Source of the DNA: Exiguobacterium sp. SL-9 | GTDB taxonomy: Bacteria > Bacillota > Bacilli > Exiguobacteriales > Exiguobacteriaceae | Assembly: GCF_004336985.1 (NCBI RefSeq) | Contig: NZ_SJUO01000003.1 | Span: 1 to 64,000, forward strand | Length of the DNA: 64,000 nt | Reading direction: 5' to 3' | In this document: one piece after another, positions 24,611-33,164 of the stretch | Layout of the letters: every line of letters starts with the position of its first letter | Position numbering within the stretch: the stretch's first letter is position 1 | Translations under genes and position numbers: made by a program | The notes under the pieces: model-generated | What the model was told of the DNA's origin: nothing | What the model saw: the letters and a program-made list of their open reading frames with translations, nothing else | Databases searched by the model: none

Positions 24611-25531
24611 ATGGGAATCGAAGCGGTCATCAAACAATTGAACGAAGTGTACTTAGGAAAAAGTGAGGTCGTCCGGCTCTGCTGCACGGCGCTTCTCGCC
24701 GAAGGACATATTTTGCTCGAGGACGTACCTGGGACGGGGAAGACGTTGCTTGCCAAAGCGATTGCTGGAAGCTTTGACGGGTCGTTCTCACGCATTCAGT
24801 TTACGGCCGATTTGCTCCCGTCCGACGTCATCGGGACCGACTACTTCAACATGAAGACGCAAGGATTTGATCATCGGAAAGGTCCGATTTTCGCGAACAT
24901 CGTCCTGATTGATGAAATCAACCGGGCCGTCCCGCGCACCCAGTCGGCGCTACTCGAAGCGATGGAAGAACGACAAGTGTCAATCGGCGGAAAGACGTAT
25001 CCGATGCCGAAGCCTTTTTTCGTCATCGCGACGCAAAACCCGATTGAATCGGCCGGGACGTTCCCACTGCCGGACGCACAACTCGACCGGTTCCTCATCT
25101 CGATTCCGGTAGGGTATCCGGACGCCGCCGAAGAGCGAGAACTGTTGCTGCAAGTGCTGACCGAGACCCGCAAACACATCGAGGCGGTGACGTCACTTAC
25201 CTCGCTCCAAGAAGCGCAGGCCGAGACGAGACAAGTCGCGATTCAAGACGATGTCCTCGACTATATGCTCGGTCTCGTCCATGCGACCCGGGCCCACGCG
25301 TCCGTCGAGGTCGGGGTCAGTCCACGCGGGGCGATTGCACTGCTCCGCGCTTGTCAAAGCTATGCCTATTTGGCCGGCCGACTGTACGTCATCCCGGAAG
25401 ACGTCAAAGCCGTGGCGCCGTACGTGCTCGCCCATCGGATCAGCTTGACGCTCGAAGGCGGCATCAAGTCGACGAAAGCGAACGTCATCGCACACATTTT
25501 AGACACCGTGCCCGTGCCGGTCGAGGGCTGA
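24611..25531 (+). CDS. MoxR family AAA ATPase
   Basis: 306-residue AAA+ ATPase of the MoxR group, thought to act as a chaperone for assembling or activating membrane or metal proteins. Walker A is DVPGTGKT (about residues 38-45), Walker B VLIDEINRA near residue 100, with sensor 1 FFVIATQNPIE and arginine-finger region LDRFLISI. ATG follows GGAGGGG. Two bases separate its stop from the DUF58 start, the standard moxR-DUF58 operon. Confidence 0.95.
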   Translation: MGIEAVIKQLNEVYLGKSEVVRLCCTALLAEGHILLEDVPGTGKTLLAKAIAGSFDGSFSRIQFTADLLPSDVIGTDYFNMKTQGFDHRKGPIFANIVLIDEINRAVPRTQSALLEAMEERQVSIGGKTYPMPKPFFVIATQNPIESAGTFPLPDAQLDRFLISIPVGYPDAAEERELLLQVLTETRKHIEAVTSLTSLQEAQAETRQVAIQDDVLDYMLGLVHATRAHASVEVGVSPRGAIALLRACQSYAYLAGRLYVIPEDVKAVAPYVLAHRISLTLEGGIKSTKANVIAHILDTVPVPVEG

Positions 25532-25533
25532 CG

Positions 25534-26586
25534 ATGATCCTCTCCACGCACGCTTGGTTGCAGCGCCGGCTCCTCCCTATATATCTCGTGAGCGGAGCCA
25601 TGCTCGTGTTCTTGCCGTACGTCTATGGGTTCGGCTATCTATGTTTCATTGTAGCGAGTGCGATTTGGATGCTCGAGCGGACGCGGCAACAACTTGAGCG
25701 GCACATCGATCTCCGGTTCACGCAATACGAAGAATTGCTGTTTGTCGGAGATGAGAGTCGGCTCGTGTTGGTGGTTGACGGGGTGGACGAGTTGGACCGG
25801 CTCGGACTACCGCTACGCATTCGTTTGAAGGTGAGCTCAGGAATCAGCTTTCCGGCGCATGAGCGCCTTCCGAACGTGCTCGACTATGAGGTCGATGTCG
25901 GTCGAGCCCGCCACGAATTGGTCGTGCGCGCCGAGTATCGCGGTCCCGCCGCATTTGAGGAATGCGTCATCGCCGTCACGCTCCCGTTTCGACTCGGAAC
26001 GTATTTATATGAGCGACCGGTCGATACAGCGTGGACCGTCCTCCCATCACTCATTCTTCATCCACCGGTCGGGACGAAACGGCTCGCGCTCGGGGACCGG
26101 CCGCTCTTGGCGTCACCACTCCAAAATCCGTTACAGCTGATTGGGTCGAAACCGTATGAAGGGGAACCGGTAAAGGAGATCGATTGGTATGCGACGGCGA
26201 AACTTGGACGATTGCAGTCGAAAGTGTTTCAACAGACGACGCTCGATACGTTCACGTTCGCCTTGGATTTGAACGGTCCTTCCGGTTATACGCTCCATCA
26301 CGACTTCGAATCGCTCATCAGTCAAACCGCTTTCGTCACGTCGCGTCTGTTAAAAGAGGACTGTAAGATTGAGTTATTCTTGAATCGATTTGACGAGGAT
26401 GGGACGATGCTCCATGTCCCGCTTCAGGAAGGCGAGCGCGGCATTCGATTCATCTTGCTGCAGTTGGCGACCATTCACCCAGGCAATCGCTTCATCTCGA
26501 CCGACGCCTTTACACGGATGGTTGAGCGAAAACGATTGAAGCAAAGCCATCTCGTCTGGTTCAATCAACACAATCTGTACGATTGA
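25534..26586 (+). CDS. DUF58 domain protein
   Basis: 350-residue protein with two N-terminal membrane helices (about 12-45), a beta-rich extracytoplasmic-like segment and a C-terminal DUF58 (von Willebrand-like) domain with the signature KEIDWYATAKLGRLQSKVFQQTT near residue 215. DUF58 proteins are the constant partner of MoxR. The stop of moxR and this ATG are separated by two bases; the open frame that extends upstream to 25351 merely overlaps moxR. Confidence 0.9.
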   Translation: MILSTHAWLQRRLLPIYLVSGAMLVFLPYVYGFGYLCFIVASAIWMLERTRQQLERHIDLRFTQYEELLFVGDESRLVLVVDGVDELDRLGLPLRIRLKVSSGISFPAHERLPNVLDYEVDVGRARHELVVRAEYRGPAAFEECVIAVTLPFRLGTYLYERPVDTAWTVLPSLILHPPVGTKRLALGDRPLLASPLQNPLQLIGSKPYEGEPVKEIDWYATAKLGRLQSKVFQQTTLDTFTFALDLNGPSGYTLHHDFESLISQTAFVTSRLLKEDCKIELFLNRFDEDGTMLHVPLQEGERGIRFILLQLATIHPGNRFISTDAFTRMVERKRLKQSHLVWFNQHNLYD

Positions 26587-26654
26587 ACAGGGAAATGTCG
26601 GATTTTGGCGAACTCTTTCTTTATGTATGAATTGGGACAAAAGGAGAGAGACAT

Positions 26655-27194
26655 ATGCCAAAACGGAAATTTGCCAACCGCCGGGATTGGGAACGAATCT
26701 TGCAACATCGCTACGCGCAAATGGAGGTACATGATGACCGTTTCTCCGGGACCGTCGCCTTGTTTCAAATCGATGCGGTCCGCGCACCTCAATATAAGAT
26801 GCACAAAGGAGAAGAGTTCATCGTCGCCGATGCCGGTTACAGCTGGCTCCAATATTTCCCGGACGACGAGCCGTTCGGTGTGACCGTCATGTTTAATGAT
26901 GAAGGGAACATCGTTCAATGGTACATCGATATCGTCGAAGCGATCGGATATGAGGACGGAATCCCGTATATGGACGACTTGTTGCTCGACATCCTCATCT
27001 TCCCGAACGGCGACGTCGTCCGCAAAGACGAGGACGAGTTCGAGGCAGCGACGGAAGCCGGGGAATTGACGCCGGAACTCGTCGAGAGAGGATGGCGTGA
27101 TTTCAAAGCGACACTCGATCGGATTGAACGTCGTGACTTTGTCTACTTCGAGTTGGCGAACGAGCATTACGCCGAGTTGAAACAAAAACTTTGA
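26655..27194 (+). CDS. DUF402 domain protein, probable nucleoside di/triphosphatase
   Basis: 179-residue DUF402 protein. The core VMFNDEGNIVQWYIDIVEAIG and ILIFPNGDVVRKDEDEFEAA with its acidic residues matches the Ntdp family of magnesium-dependent nucleoside tri/diphosphatases studied in staphylococci. No membrane segment. GGAGAGAG precedes the ATG. Function is assigned by family resemblance only. Confidence 0.8.
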   Translation: MPKRKFANRRDWERILQHRYAQMEVHDDRFSGTVALFQIDAVRAPQYKMHKGEEFIVADAGYSWLQYFPDDEPFGVTVMFNDEGNIVQWYIDIVEAIGYEDGIPYMDDLLLDILIFPNGDVVRKDEDEFEAATEAGELTPELVERGWRDFKATLDRIERRDFVYFELANEHYAELKQKL

Positions 27195-27218
27195 ACGGCC
27201 TGTTCCCTTTGGTACAGT
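27191..27218 (+). promoter_or_regulatory. SigA-type promoter of the CAT-TPR gene
   Basis: TTGAAC (27191-27196), 16-base spacer, TACAGT (27213-27218), 26 bases before the start codon. Confidence 0.5.
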
Positions 27219-27243
27219 GAAAGAAAAAACAGGGGGACGAATT

Positions 27244-28371
27244 ATGAAAACCATCAATACCGAGACGTGGGCGCGCAAGAAACACTACGAGTTCTTCAAG
27301 GCGTTCGACGCCCCACATTTCAACGTGACAGCGAGTGTCGATGTGACAAAGTTACATACGCACGCCAAACGGACCGGCCAGTCGTTCTTTAAGCTGTTCT
27401 TGTACGGTGCCGTCAAAGCGGCGAACGCCATCCCGGAGCTTCGCTACCGCATCCGCGGCGACGAGGTCATCGAGCATGACGTCGTGCATCCGTCCTTTAC
27501 TGTCATGATGGACGATGACGTCTTCAATTTTTGTACGGCGACGTATAAAGACGCGTTCCCGGACTTCATGGAAGAAGTGACGGACCGGATGAGCGGGGCG
27601 AAACGGGAAGTCGTCGTCGGCGACGATGAGCCGGACAGCCTCCTTTATATCACGAGCGTGCCTTGGGTCACGTTCACGAGCATCAGCCACCCGACACATG
27701 AGCAACAGCATGATACGGTGCCGCGCATCGCCTGGGGCAAGTTTACGGAGACGGGTGACCGGATGACGATGCCGCTCTCGGTCCAAGCGCATCATGCCCT
27801 CGTCGATGGCGTCCATGTCGGCCGTTATTATGAGTTGTTGCAAACATGGCTCGATGACTTGAGTGACTTGGAAGTCCAAACCCCAGAAGAGAAAGGCCTC
27901 GACGAAGCGATTCGTCTCCGTGAGAACGGGGAGCTCGAGCGGGCGAAGCAGCTGTTGCTCATGTTGCTCCGTCAAGACGAGAAGAATCCACGCCTACATG
28001 CCCATTGTGCCTGGTGTTATGATTCGCTAGGGGAAGAACGTCAAGCCGTCCCGCATTACGAACGGGCAATCCGGCTCGGACTCTCGGGTGAAGAGCTCCG
28101 GGAGACGTATATCGGACTCGGCAGCACGTATCGGGCGCTCGGCCGCTATGAGGACGCTGAGGCGTTGTTCGCCAAGGCGATTGAACAGTTCCCAGACATC
28201 GGGGCGCTCAAAGCGTTCCAGGCGATGACCCATTACAATCTCGGACGCCACAGTGAGGCGACCGGTGCGTTGCTCGAATTGCTCGCAAGCCCGGAGCCGG
28301 ATGACAGCATCAAACGGTATCGTCGCGCCATCGCATTTTATGCGCGGAATCTTGACGAGACGTACGACTGA
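27244..28371 (+). CDS. CatA-like acetyltransferase fused to a TPR domain
   Basis: 375-residue fusion. Residues 1-215 are a chloramphenicol-acetyltransferase-type domain: N-terminal WARKKHYEFFK and the active-site motif HHALVDG at 183-189, close to HHAxxDG of CAT enzymes, with catalytic His. Residues 220-375 form three to four tetratricopeptide repeats (ARLHAHCAWCYDSLGEE-type helices, AIRLGLSGEELRETYIGLGS and YEDAEALFAKAIEQFP). Both parts are known as separate proteins in Bacillales; the single open frame has no sign of frameshift. ATG-27244 follows AGGGGGAC. Acetyl acceptor unknown; resistance to chloramphenicol is possible but not shown. Confidence 0.85.
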   Translation: MKTINTETWARKKHYEFFKAFDAPHFNVTASVDVTKLHTHAKRTGQSFFKLFLYGAVKAANAIPELRYRIRGDEVIEHDVVHPSFTVMMDDDVFNFCTATYKDAFPDFMEEVTDRMSGAKREVVVGDDEPDSLLYITSVPWVTFTSISHPTHEQQHDTVPRIAWGKFTETGDRMTMPLSVQAHHALVDGVHVGRYYELLQTWLDDLSDLEVQTPEEKGLDEAIRLRENGELERAKQLLLMLLRQDEKNPRLHAHCAWCYDSLGEERQAVPHYERAIRLGLSGEELRETYIGLGSTYRALGRYEDAEALFAKAIEQFPDIGALKAFQAMTHYNLGRHSEATGALLELLASPEPDDSIKRYRRAIAFYARNLDETYD

Positions 28372-28378
28372 AATGACG

Positions 28379-28402
28379 AGACGAGGCAACTCGTCTTTTT
28401 TT
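28379..28402 (+). terminator. Intrinsic terminator of the CAT-TPR gene
   Basis: Stem AGACGAG/CTCGTCT with GCAA tetraloop and seven T. Confidence 0.85.
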
Positions 28403-28414
28403 GAGTTAAATGGA

Positions 28415-28461
28415 TTGACCAACAGAACTTGTCATGTTATATTTATCTCGAATTAAAGATA
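28415..28461 (+). promoter_or_regulatory. Promoter and MhqR-type operator 1
   Basis: TTGACC (28415-28420), 17-base spacer, TATATT (28438-28443). Immediately downstream lies the dyad TATCTCGAATTAAAGATA (28444-28461). This resembles the inverted repeat I recall for B. subtilis MhqR boxes (ATCTCGAA...AGAT). Its place over the start site suits repression. Confidence 0.65.
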
Positions 28462-28506
28462 TTTAAATTTAAAGTATTGTTTTCTCTCAGCAAAGGAGGG
28501 GAACAC

Positions 28507-28938
28507 ATGGAAGAACGGAAAACCTTAAAAGCCATCACAGTGTTGCTTCGAGCCTCGCAGTCGATACAAGACGTGGTCAAGCATGAAGTCGCTGAGTACG
28601 GGCTGAACCCGACCGAGTTCTCGGTCCTTGAACTGCTCTACCATAAAGGCGACCAACCGATTCAAATCATCGGGAAGAAGGTCCTTCTGTCGAGCGGGAG
28701 TATGACGTATATCGTCGATCGGCTCGAATCGAAAGGTTACTTGATTCGAAAAGCGTGTCCGAGCGACCGTCGTGTCACGTATGCGGCACTGACTGAGGAA
28801 GGACAGACACTTATGTCATGTATCTTTCCGGCCCACGAAAAACAAATGGACGAGTTGTTCGATGGACTCGATCTAGACGAAACGATCACTCAATTGAAGA
28901 CGATTGGCAAACGTGCTGAGGCGTCAAAAATTTTTTAA
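28507..28938 (+). CDS. mhqR: MarR/DUF24-unrelated MhqR-type repressor
   Basis: 143-residue MarR-family regulator. The N-terminus LRASQSIQDVVKHEVAEYGL and NPTEFSVLELLYHKGDQPIQ resemble MhqR (YkvE), the repressor of quinone- and diamide-detoxifying dioxygenases, nitroreductases and azoreductases. The winged helix is SGSMTYIVDRLESKGYLIRK with wing CPSDRRVTYAALTEEG. Start ATG-28507 after AAGGAGGGG. A dyad operator sits at its promoter and a second before the dioxygenase gene, 40 bases after its stop, so it most probably controls its own operon. It has a Cys in the wing region (KACPSD), a possible thiol sensor. Confidence 0.78.
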   Translation: MEERKTLKAITVLLRASQSIQDVVKHEVAEYGLNPTEFSVLELLYHKGDQPIQIIGKKVLLSSGSMTYIVDRLESKGYLIRKACPSDRRVTYAALTEEGQTLMSCIFPAHEKQMDELFDGLDLDETITQLKTIGKRAEASKIF

Positions 28939-28943
28939 TCAAT

Positions 28944-28961
28944 TATCTCGAAATCAAGATT
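28944..28961 (+). promoter_or_regulatory. MhqR-type operator 2 before the dioxygenase gene
   Basis: TATCTCGAAATCAAGATT shares ATCTCGAA and AAGAT with operator 1 at 28444-28461 and lies between the regulator stop and the dioxygenase ribosome binding site. Confidence 0.6.
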
Positions 28962-28978
28962 TTGAAGGAGCGATTTTA

Positions 28979-29971
28979 ATGAACCATGTAAAAGGAATTC
29001 ACCACGTGACGGCGATTACGAGCAGCGCCGAAAAGAACTACGATTTCTTCACGAACGTCCTTGGAATGCGTCTCGTCAAAAAGACGGTCAACCAAGATGA
29101 CATTCAGACGTACCACTTATTTTTCGCCGATGACAAAGGCAGCGCCGGGACAGATATGACGTTCTTTGATTTCCCCGGCATCCCAAAAGGCGTGCATGGG
29201 ACGAACGAGATCGCCAAGACGTCGTTCCGCGTCCCGACCGACGAGGCACTTACGTATTGGGTTCGTCGCTTCGATCGACTCGGTGTGAAGCATGAAGGCA
29301 TCACCGAGCAGTTCGGCAAGAAGATACTCTCGTTCGTCGACTTCGACGAGCAGGCGTACCAGCTCATCTCAGATGAGTTCAACGTCGGCGTCGCGTCAGG
29401 CGAGCCGTGGCAAAAAGGCCCGATCCCGCTCGAGTATGCGATCACGGGCCTCGGTCCGATCTTCATCCGCATCGCGGACTTTACGTATTTCAAACAAGTG
29501 ATGGAGCAAGTCATGTTGTTCGAAGAGATCGGACAAGAAGGCGACGCACATCTCTTTGAAGGAGGTGAGGGTGGAAACGGGGCGCAAGTCGTCGTCATTC
29601 ATGATGAGACGTCACCAGTCGCGCGCCAAGGGTTCGGAACGGTGCACCACGTCGCTTTCCGTGTCGATGACCGCAGTGTCCTCGATGAATGGACAGCGCG
29701 CTTGCAACAGTTCGGGTTACCGACATCAGGCTATGTCGACCGCTTCTTCTTCGAATCGTCTTATGCACGTGTCGCGCCGCAAATCCTATTCGAATGGGCA
29801 ACCGACGGACCTGGATTTATGGGTGATGAGCCGTATGAGACGGTCGGTGAAAAATTGTCACTCCCGCCGTTCTTAGAACCGAAACGGGAACAGATTGAAG
29901 CGATGGTTCGACCGATTGATACGGTCAGAAGTACAAAAACGTTTGAGAAAGAATATGAGGGAATGAAATGA
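28979..29971 (+). CDS. Ring-cleaving dioxygenase (MhqA/MhqO type, VOC fold)
   Basis: 330-residue extradiol-dioxygenase/glyoxalase-type protein with two VOC modules. The start VKGIHHVTAITSSAEKNYDFF, the LGMRLVKKTVNQDD segment and GTVHHVAFRVDD in the second half are typical of the MhqA/MhqO/MhqE group that detoxifies hydroquinones and catechols. ATG-28979 lies nine bases after GAAGGAG. Its stop overlaps an ATGA with the following frame. Operator 2 in front and the regulator upstream support an aromatic-stress role. Confidence 0.88.
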   Translation: MNHVKGIHHVTAITSSAEKNYDFFTNVLGMRLVKKTVNQDDIQTYHLFFADDKGSAGTDMTFFDFPGIPKGVHGTNEIAKTSFRVPTDEALTYWVRRFDRLGVKHEGITEQFGKKILSFVDFDEQAYQLISDEFNVGVASGEPWQKGPIPLEYAITGLGPIFIRIADFTYFKQVMEQVMLFEEIGQEGDAHLFEGGEGGNGAQVVVIHDETSPVARQGFGTVHHVAFRVDDRSVLDEWTARLQQFGLPTSGYVDRFFFESSYARVAPQILFEWATDGPGFMGDEPYETVGEKLSLPPFLEPKREQIEAMVRPIDTVRSTKTFEKEYEGMK

Positions 29972-30033
29972 GCTTATTCAATCGTTTATTTGGTAAACAA
30001 GAAGAACCAACCAACTCACAAGGAGGAACTAAC

Positions 30034-30597
30034 ATGTTGAAAATTGGAATCGTACTCGGATCGACTCGTGAAGGACGCGTCAGCCCGCAAGTCGGAGAAT
30101 GGGTGAAAGAACTCGCGAACAAACGCGGTGACGCCAACTATGAAATCATCGATATCGCAGACTACAGCCTTCCGCTTCTCGGCGAGCCAGGCGGCGACGC
30201 ATCAGGTGCTGGCGCCTGGTCTGAGAAAATCGCTGAGATGGACGGCTTCGTCTTCATCGTTCAAGAATACAACCACTCGATCACAGGCGCGCTCAAAAAC
30301 GCCCTCGACTACTTACGCAACGAATGGCATAACAAAGCAGCCGGAATCGTCTCATATGGTTCGGTCGGCGGCGCGCGTGCGACGGAACACTTGCGCGGCG
30401 TGTTGAGCGAGCTCTTGATCGCCCACGTCCGTGTCCACCCAGCGCTCTCGCTCTTCACAGACTTCGAGAACGGCACACACTTCGCACCGAAAGACGTCCA
30501 AGTCCAATCGGTCAACGACATGCTCGACCAGCTCGTCCCATGGACAGAAGCGATGCAGACGGTCCGTACGAAAGCAGCTGAAGCTACGAACAACTGA
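30034..30597 (+). CDS. NADPH-dependent FMN reductase (flavodoxin fold)
   Basis: 187-residue flavodoxin-like reductase. The FMN phosphate site GSTREGRVSPQVGEWV and the PEYNHSI-like VQEYNHSITGALKNALDYL are family signatures, followed by GSVGGARATEHLR. The frame starts earlier at 29968 with ATG overlapping the dioxygenase stop, which would add 22 residues; ATG-30034 is preferred since AGGAGG lies seven bases upstream and family members begin near it. Likely reduces quinones or azo compounds in the MhqR operon. A terminator follows. Confidence 0.88.
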   Translation: MLKIGIVLGSTREGRVSPQVGEWVKELANKRGDANYEIIDIADYSLPLLGEPGGDASGAGAWSEKIAEMDGFVFIVQEYNHSITGALKNALDYLRNEWHNKAAGIVSYGSVGGARATEHLRGVLSELLIAHVRVHPALSLFTDFENGTHFAPKDVQVQSVNDMLDQLVPWTEAMQTVRTKAAEATNN

Positions 30598-30604
30598 GCA
30601 TTCG

Positions 30605-30633
30605 ACCAGCCTTTAACCAGGCTGGTTTTTTTG
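30605..30633 (+). terminator. Intrinsic terminator of the mhqR operon
   Basis: Perfect 8-bp stem ACCAGCCT/AGGCTGGT with 6-base loop and seven T. Confidence 0.88.
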
Positions 30634-30685
30634 TGCGCTTTTTTGTGTAGTCGTGTAGAGTGGGAGGAGAAGAGGGGGAATGAAC

Positions 30686-31132
30686 ATGTGGACTCGGAAA
30701 ATCGTCGCGGCGTCGCTTACTGCGCCGATTTATGCGTTCTTGTTGGCGTGTTGGATCGTCATCCCGCAAGGTCCGGACAGCAGTGAGATCGGTGACACGG
30801 TGAACGGGCTTCTCATGTTGACGGCCACTTATTTGGTGGTCAGTTTCCCCGTGATCGTCACATATGGCGTCTTTATGTCGATGTTCAGCGATTGGATGGC
30901 ACGCCGAATGTCGAGGCGGTTCGAGCCGCTCGTCTCGTTTGGCTTACATATTGGATTCGGACTCGTCTTGCTCTGGCTCAGTGTAGGGGCGGCGGTTCTA
31001 TATTGGATGATTGACCGCTACTTGACGTATAAAGATCGTCGATTTGCAACGAGACAGGCGTGGTCCAGTCTGGTCATACCCGTTGGCGTCGTCTATTTGA
31101 TTGGGGTGATGCAAGACGTGATGCATCGCTGA
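30686..31132 (+). CDS. Membrane protein of unknown function
   Basis: 148-residue protein with four predicted membrane helices (about 10-28, 45-70, 85-110 and 128-143). A basic stretch MARRMSRRFEP lies between the second and third. No family recognised. ATG-30686 is eight bases after GAGGGGG; ATG-30680 is too close. Independent unit after a terminator; the next gene starts 69 bases downstream. Confidence 0.7.
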   Translation: MWTRKIVAASLTAPIYAFLLACWIVIPQGPDSSEIGDTVNGLLMLTATYLVVSFPVIVTYGVFMSMFSDWMARRMSRRFEPLVSFGLHIGFGLVLLWLSVGAAVLYWMIDRYLTYKDRRFATRQAWSSLVIPVGVVYLIGVMQDVMHR

Positions 31133-31201
31133 TACGGGTGAAAGTTGGTAGGATAGGGAACAAAGAAAAGACATGTTTGCAGAGTTGAAGGAGGAATCGT
31201 G

Positions 31202-32269
31202 ATGAAATGGATGATTTATGGGGCGAACGGTTACACGGGTGAATTGATTGCCCGCCAAGCGGTGAAACAAGGGATGACACCGGTGCTCGCGGGTCGGCGT
31301 GCGGACGCGATTGCCAAGCTTGGGGAAGAAATCGCGTGTGAGACGCGCGTTTTCAACTTGTCATTCGATAAGGCGACACGCCAATTGGAAGACATCGACC
31401 TCGTATTACATTGTGCCGGACCGTTCGCCGATACGAGTCGGCCTATGGTCGAGGCGTGTCTCGCCACGAAGACACATTATTTAGATATTACCGGGGAAAT
31501 CGAGGTGTTCGAATACATTCACTCGAAGAAACGGGCCAAGCTCGCGCAGGAAGCGGGCGTGTTGCTCTGTTCGGGTGTCGGCTTCGACGTTATCCCGACC
31601 GACTGTGTGGGCCGAAAGCTGAAAGAGTTGATGCCGGACGCGACGAATCTTGCCCTCGGCTTCTCGGCTGCAGCGGGTATCTCACGCGGGACGCTGAAGA
31701 CGGCCATCCGTGGGCTAGGATCGAGTAGTGTCGAACGGAAAGATGGCGAACTGACACCGTTCTCGCTCGGAGCGAAACGTCGTCGTATCGATTTTGGTCG
31801 TGGTAAAAAAATGGCACTTGCGATTCCGTGGGGGGATGTCTCGACTGCCTATTATACGACGGGCATCCCGAACATTACGACGTGGGTCCCCGTCCCGACG
31901 GCTTACGCTTACGGAGCACGTCTCTTGTCTTGGTTCGGTCCGATTCTTGGTAGCGACGTGGTGCAAGGAAAGCTGCTCCGTTATGTCGATGAACATGTGA
32001 GCGGACCGGATGAGTCGGAGCGAGAGCGTTCATCAACATATGTCTGGGGTGAGGCGACGAACGCCTCAGGACGTAAAGTGATCGTCCGTATCAAGACGGC
32101 TAGCACGTATGCCTTCACTGTGTACGGGGCGCTTGAAGTCGTGTCACGACTTGTCAGTGCAGGCCGCGTCATCCCTGGCAGCTTCACACCGGCGATGCTG
32201 TTTGGGTCACACTTCATCGAAGAAATCGAAGGATCATCGTCCTTTGTCGTCGATGAGGTCCGGCTGTAA
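31202..32269 (+). CDS. Saccharopine dehydrogenase-like NAD(P)-binding protein
   Basis: 355-residue protein with an N-terminal Rossmann domain starting YGANGYTGELIARQA (GxxGxxG), then DLVLHCAGPF and THYLDITGEIEVFE, the marks of the saccharopine-dehydrogenase-like / trans-acting enoyl reductase group. The C-terminal half has VGFDVIPTDCVGRKLKE. The reaction is not known. GGAGGAA precedes ATG-31202; a GTG at 31199 is an alternative first codon. Confidence 0.87.
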   Translation: MKWMIYGANGYTGELIARQAVKQGMTPVLAGRRADAIAKLGEEIACETRVFNLSFDKATRQLEDIDLVLHCAGPFADTSRPMVEACLATKTHYLDITGEIEVFEYIHSKKRAKLAQEAGVLLCSGVGFDVIPTDCVGRKLKELMPDATNLALGFSAAAGISRGTLKTAIRGLGSSSVERKDGELTPFSLGAKRRRIDFGRGKKMALAIPWGDVSTAYYTTGIPNITTWVPVPTAYAYGARLLSWFGPILGSDVVQGKLLRYVDEHVSGPDESERERSSTYVWGEATNASGRKVIVRIKTASTYAFTVYGALEVVSRLVSAGRVIPGSFTPAMLFGSHFIEEIEGSSSFVVDEVRL

Positions 32270-32335
32270 CGGAATCACAATCTGTTCGCAATCGAAGTGT
32301 GGTAAACTCAGGGAAGATTAGAGGGAGGGAATGAG

Positions 32336-33133
32336 ATGAGACGCTTAGAACTAGCCAGGCGGATCGAACGCATCAAAGCGGAAGGGACGTCTGCCTATAT
32401 TCGGCATCGTAAGCAGAACCCTCCCTATGAAGGTTCGGAATTGATTGTTGAAAACAAGGGCCATGTCTTCCGAATGGGGAATACGAGTTTCGCGGTCGGA
32501 TTCGGATTGAATCGTCCGACCAGCTTTTACGATTTGCACCAGATGGAGAAGTGGGTGCGCGGGAAGAACGTGTCCCGACTACATATCGAGGTCTGTCCGC
32601 TCGCGGACATGTCACTCCTTCGGTTGCTCCAAGAACGCAACTATACGCTCGATCACTTTTTGGATGTCTGGTTGCTTGACGTCAACGCGTTCGTGTTCCC
32701 GTCAGACGAACCGGATGCGGTCGAACGCGTGCACGCCGATAACGTGAACGAATGGGCCCGGGCCATCGCGGCTGGCTTCGCCGAAACAGGGACAATCATG
32801 CAAGAGACGATCGATACCGCGAAAGGCTTCTACGCACTTCCCGAAAACCAGGCGTTTCTCGTCCGCGAAGGCGAGACGGCTGTCGCTGGAGGGATTCTTG
32901 CCATCCAGGACGGGATGGGTGAACTGTTTTTGACGAGCACGATTCCGGCTTATCGGGGGAAAGGCTATCAGACGCAGCTCATCTTGGAGCGGGTCGCGGC
33001 CGCGAAAGCAGCCGGATGTGAGTACGTGACCGTGACGACGAAAGTCGATACAGCCTCGGGGCGGAATATGGAGCGTTTAGGATTCATTCCGTTTTACCAG
33101 AAAGCCGTCATGAAAAGCCCGATTCTTAAATAA
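32336..33133 (+). CDS. GNAT acetyltransferase
   Basis: 265-residue protein with a C-terminal GNAT domain: STIPAYRGKGYQTQLILERVAAAKAAGCEYV (acetyl-CoA loop near 200-235) and a final MERLGFIPFYQKAV. The N-terminal 120 residues look like a degenerate second GNAT module, as in many two-domain family members. Substrate unknown. It runs into a GC-rich hairpin shared with the convergent SDR gene. Confidence 0.85.
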   Translation: MRRLELARRIERIKAEGTSAYIRHRKQNPPYEGSELIVENKGHVFRMGNTSFAVGFGLNRPTSFYDLHQMEKWVRGKNVSRLHIEVCPLADMSLLRLLQERNYTLDHFLDVWLLDVNAFVFPSDEPDAVERVHADNVNEWARAIAAGFAETGTIMQETIDTAKGFYALPENQAFLVREGETAVAGGILAIQDGMGELFLTSTIPAYRGKGYQTQLILERVAAAKAAGCEYVTVTTKVDTASGRNMERLGFIPFYQKAVMKSPILK

Positions 33134-33160
33134 ACAGGTCGCCCCGCGGGGCGACCTGTT
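33131..33160. terminator. GC-rich bidirectional hairpin between convergent genes
   Basis: Arms AACAGGTCGCCCC/GGGGCGACCTGTT meet almost without loop. Minus-strand reading continues TTTATTT, plus-strand has no T-run, so it best serves the minus-strand SDR gene. Confidence 0.65.
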
Positions 33161-33164
33161 GTCG

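Noticed and set aside
26565-27278. 237-codon minus-strand frame over the DUF402 gene
   Set aside because: Antisense shadow; the plus-strand DUF402 gene has family motifs and a ribosome binding site.
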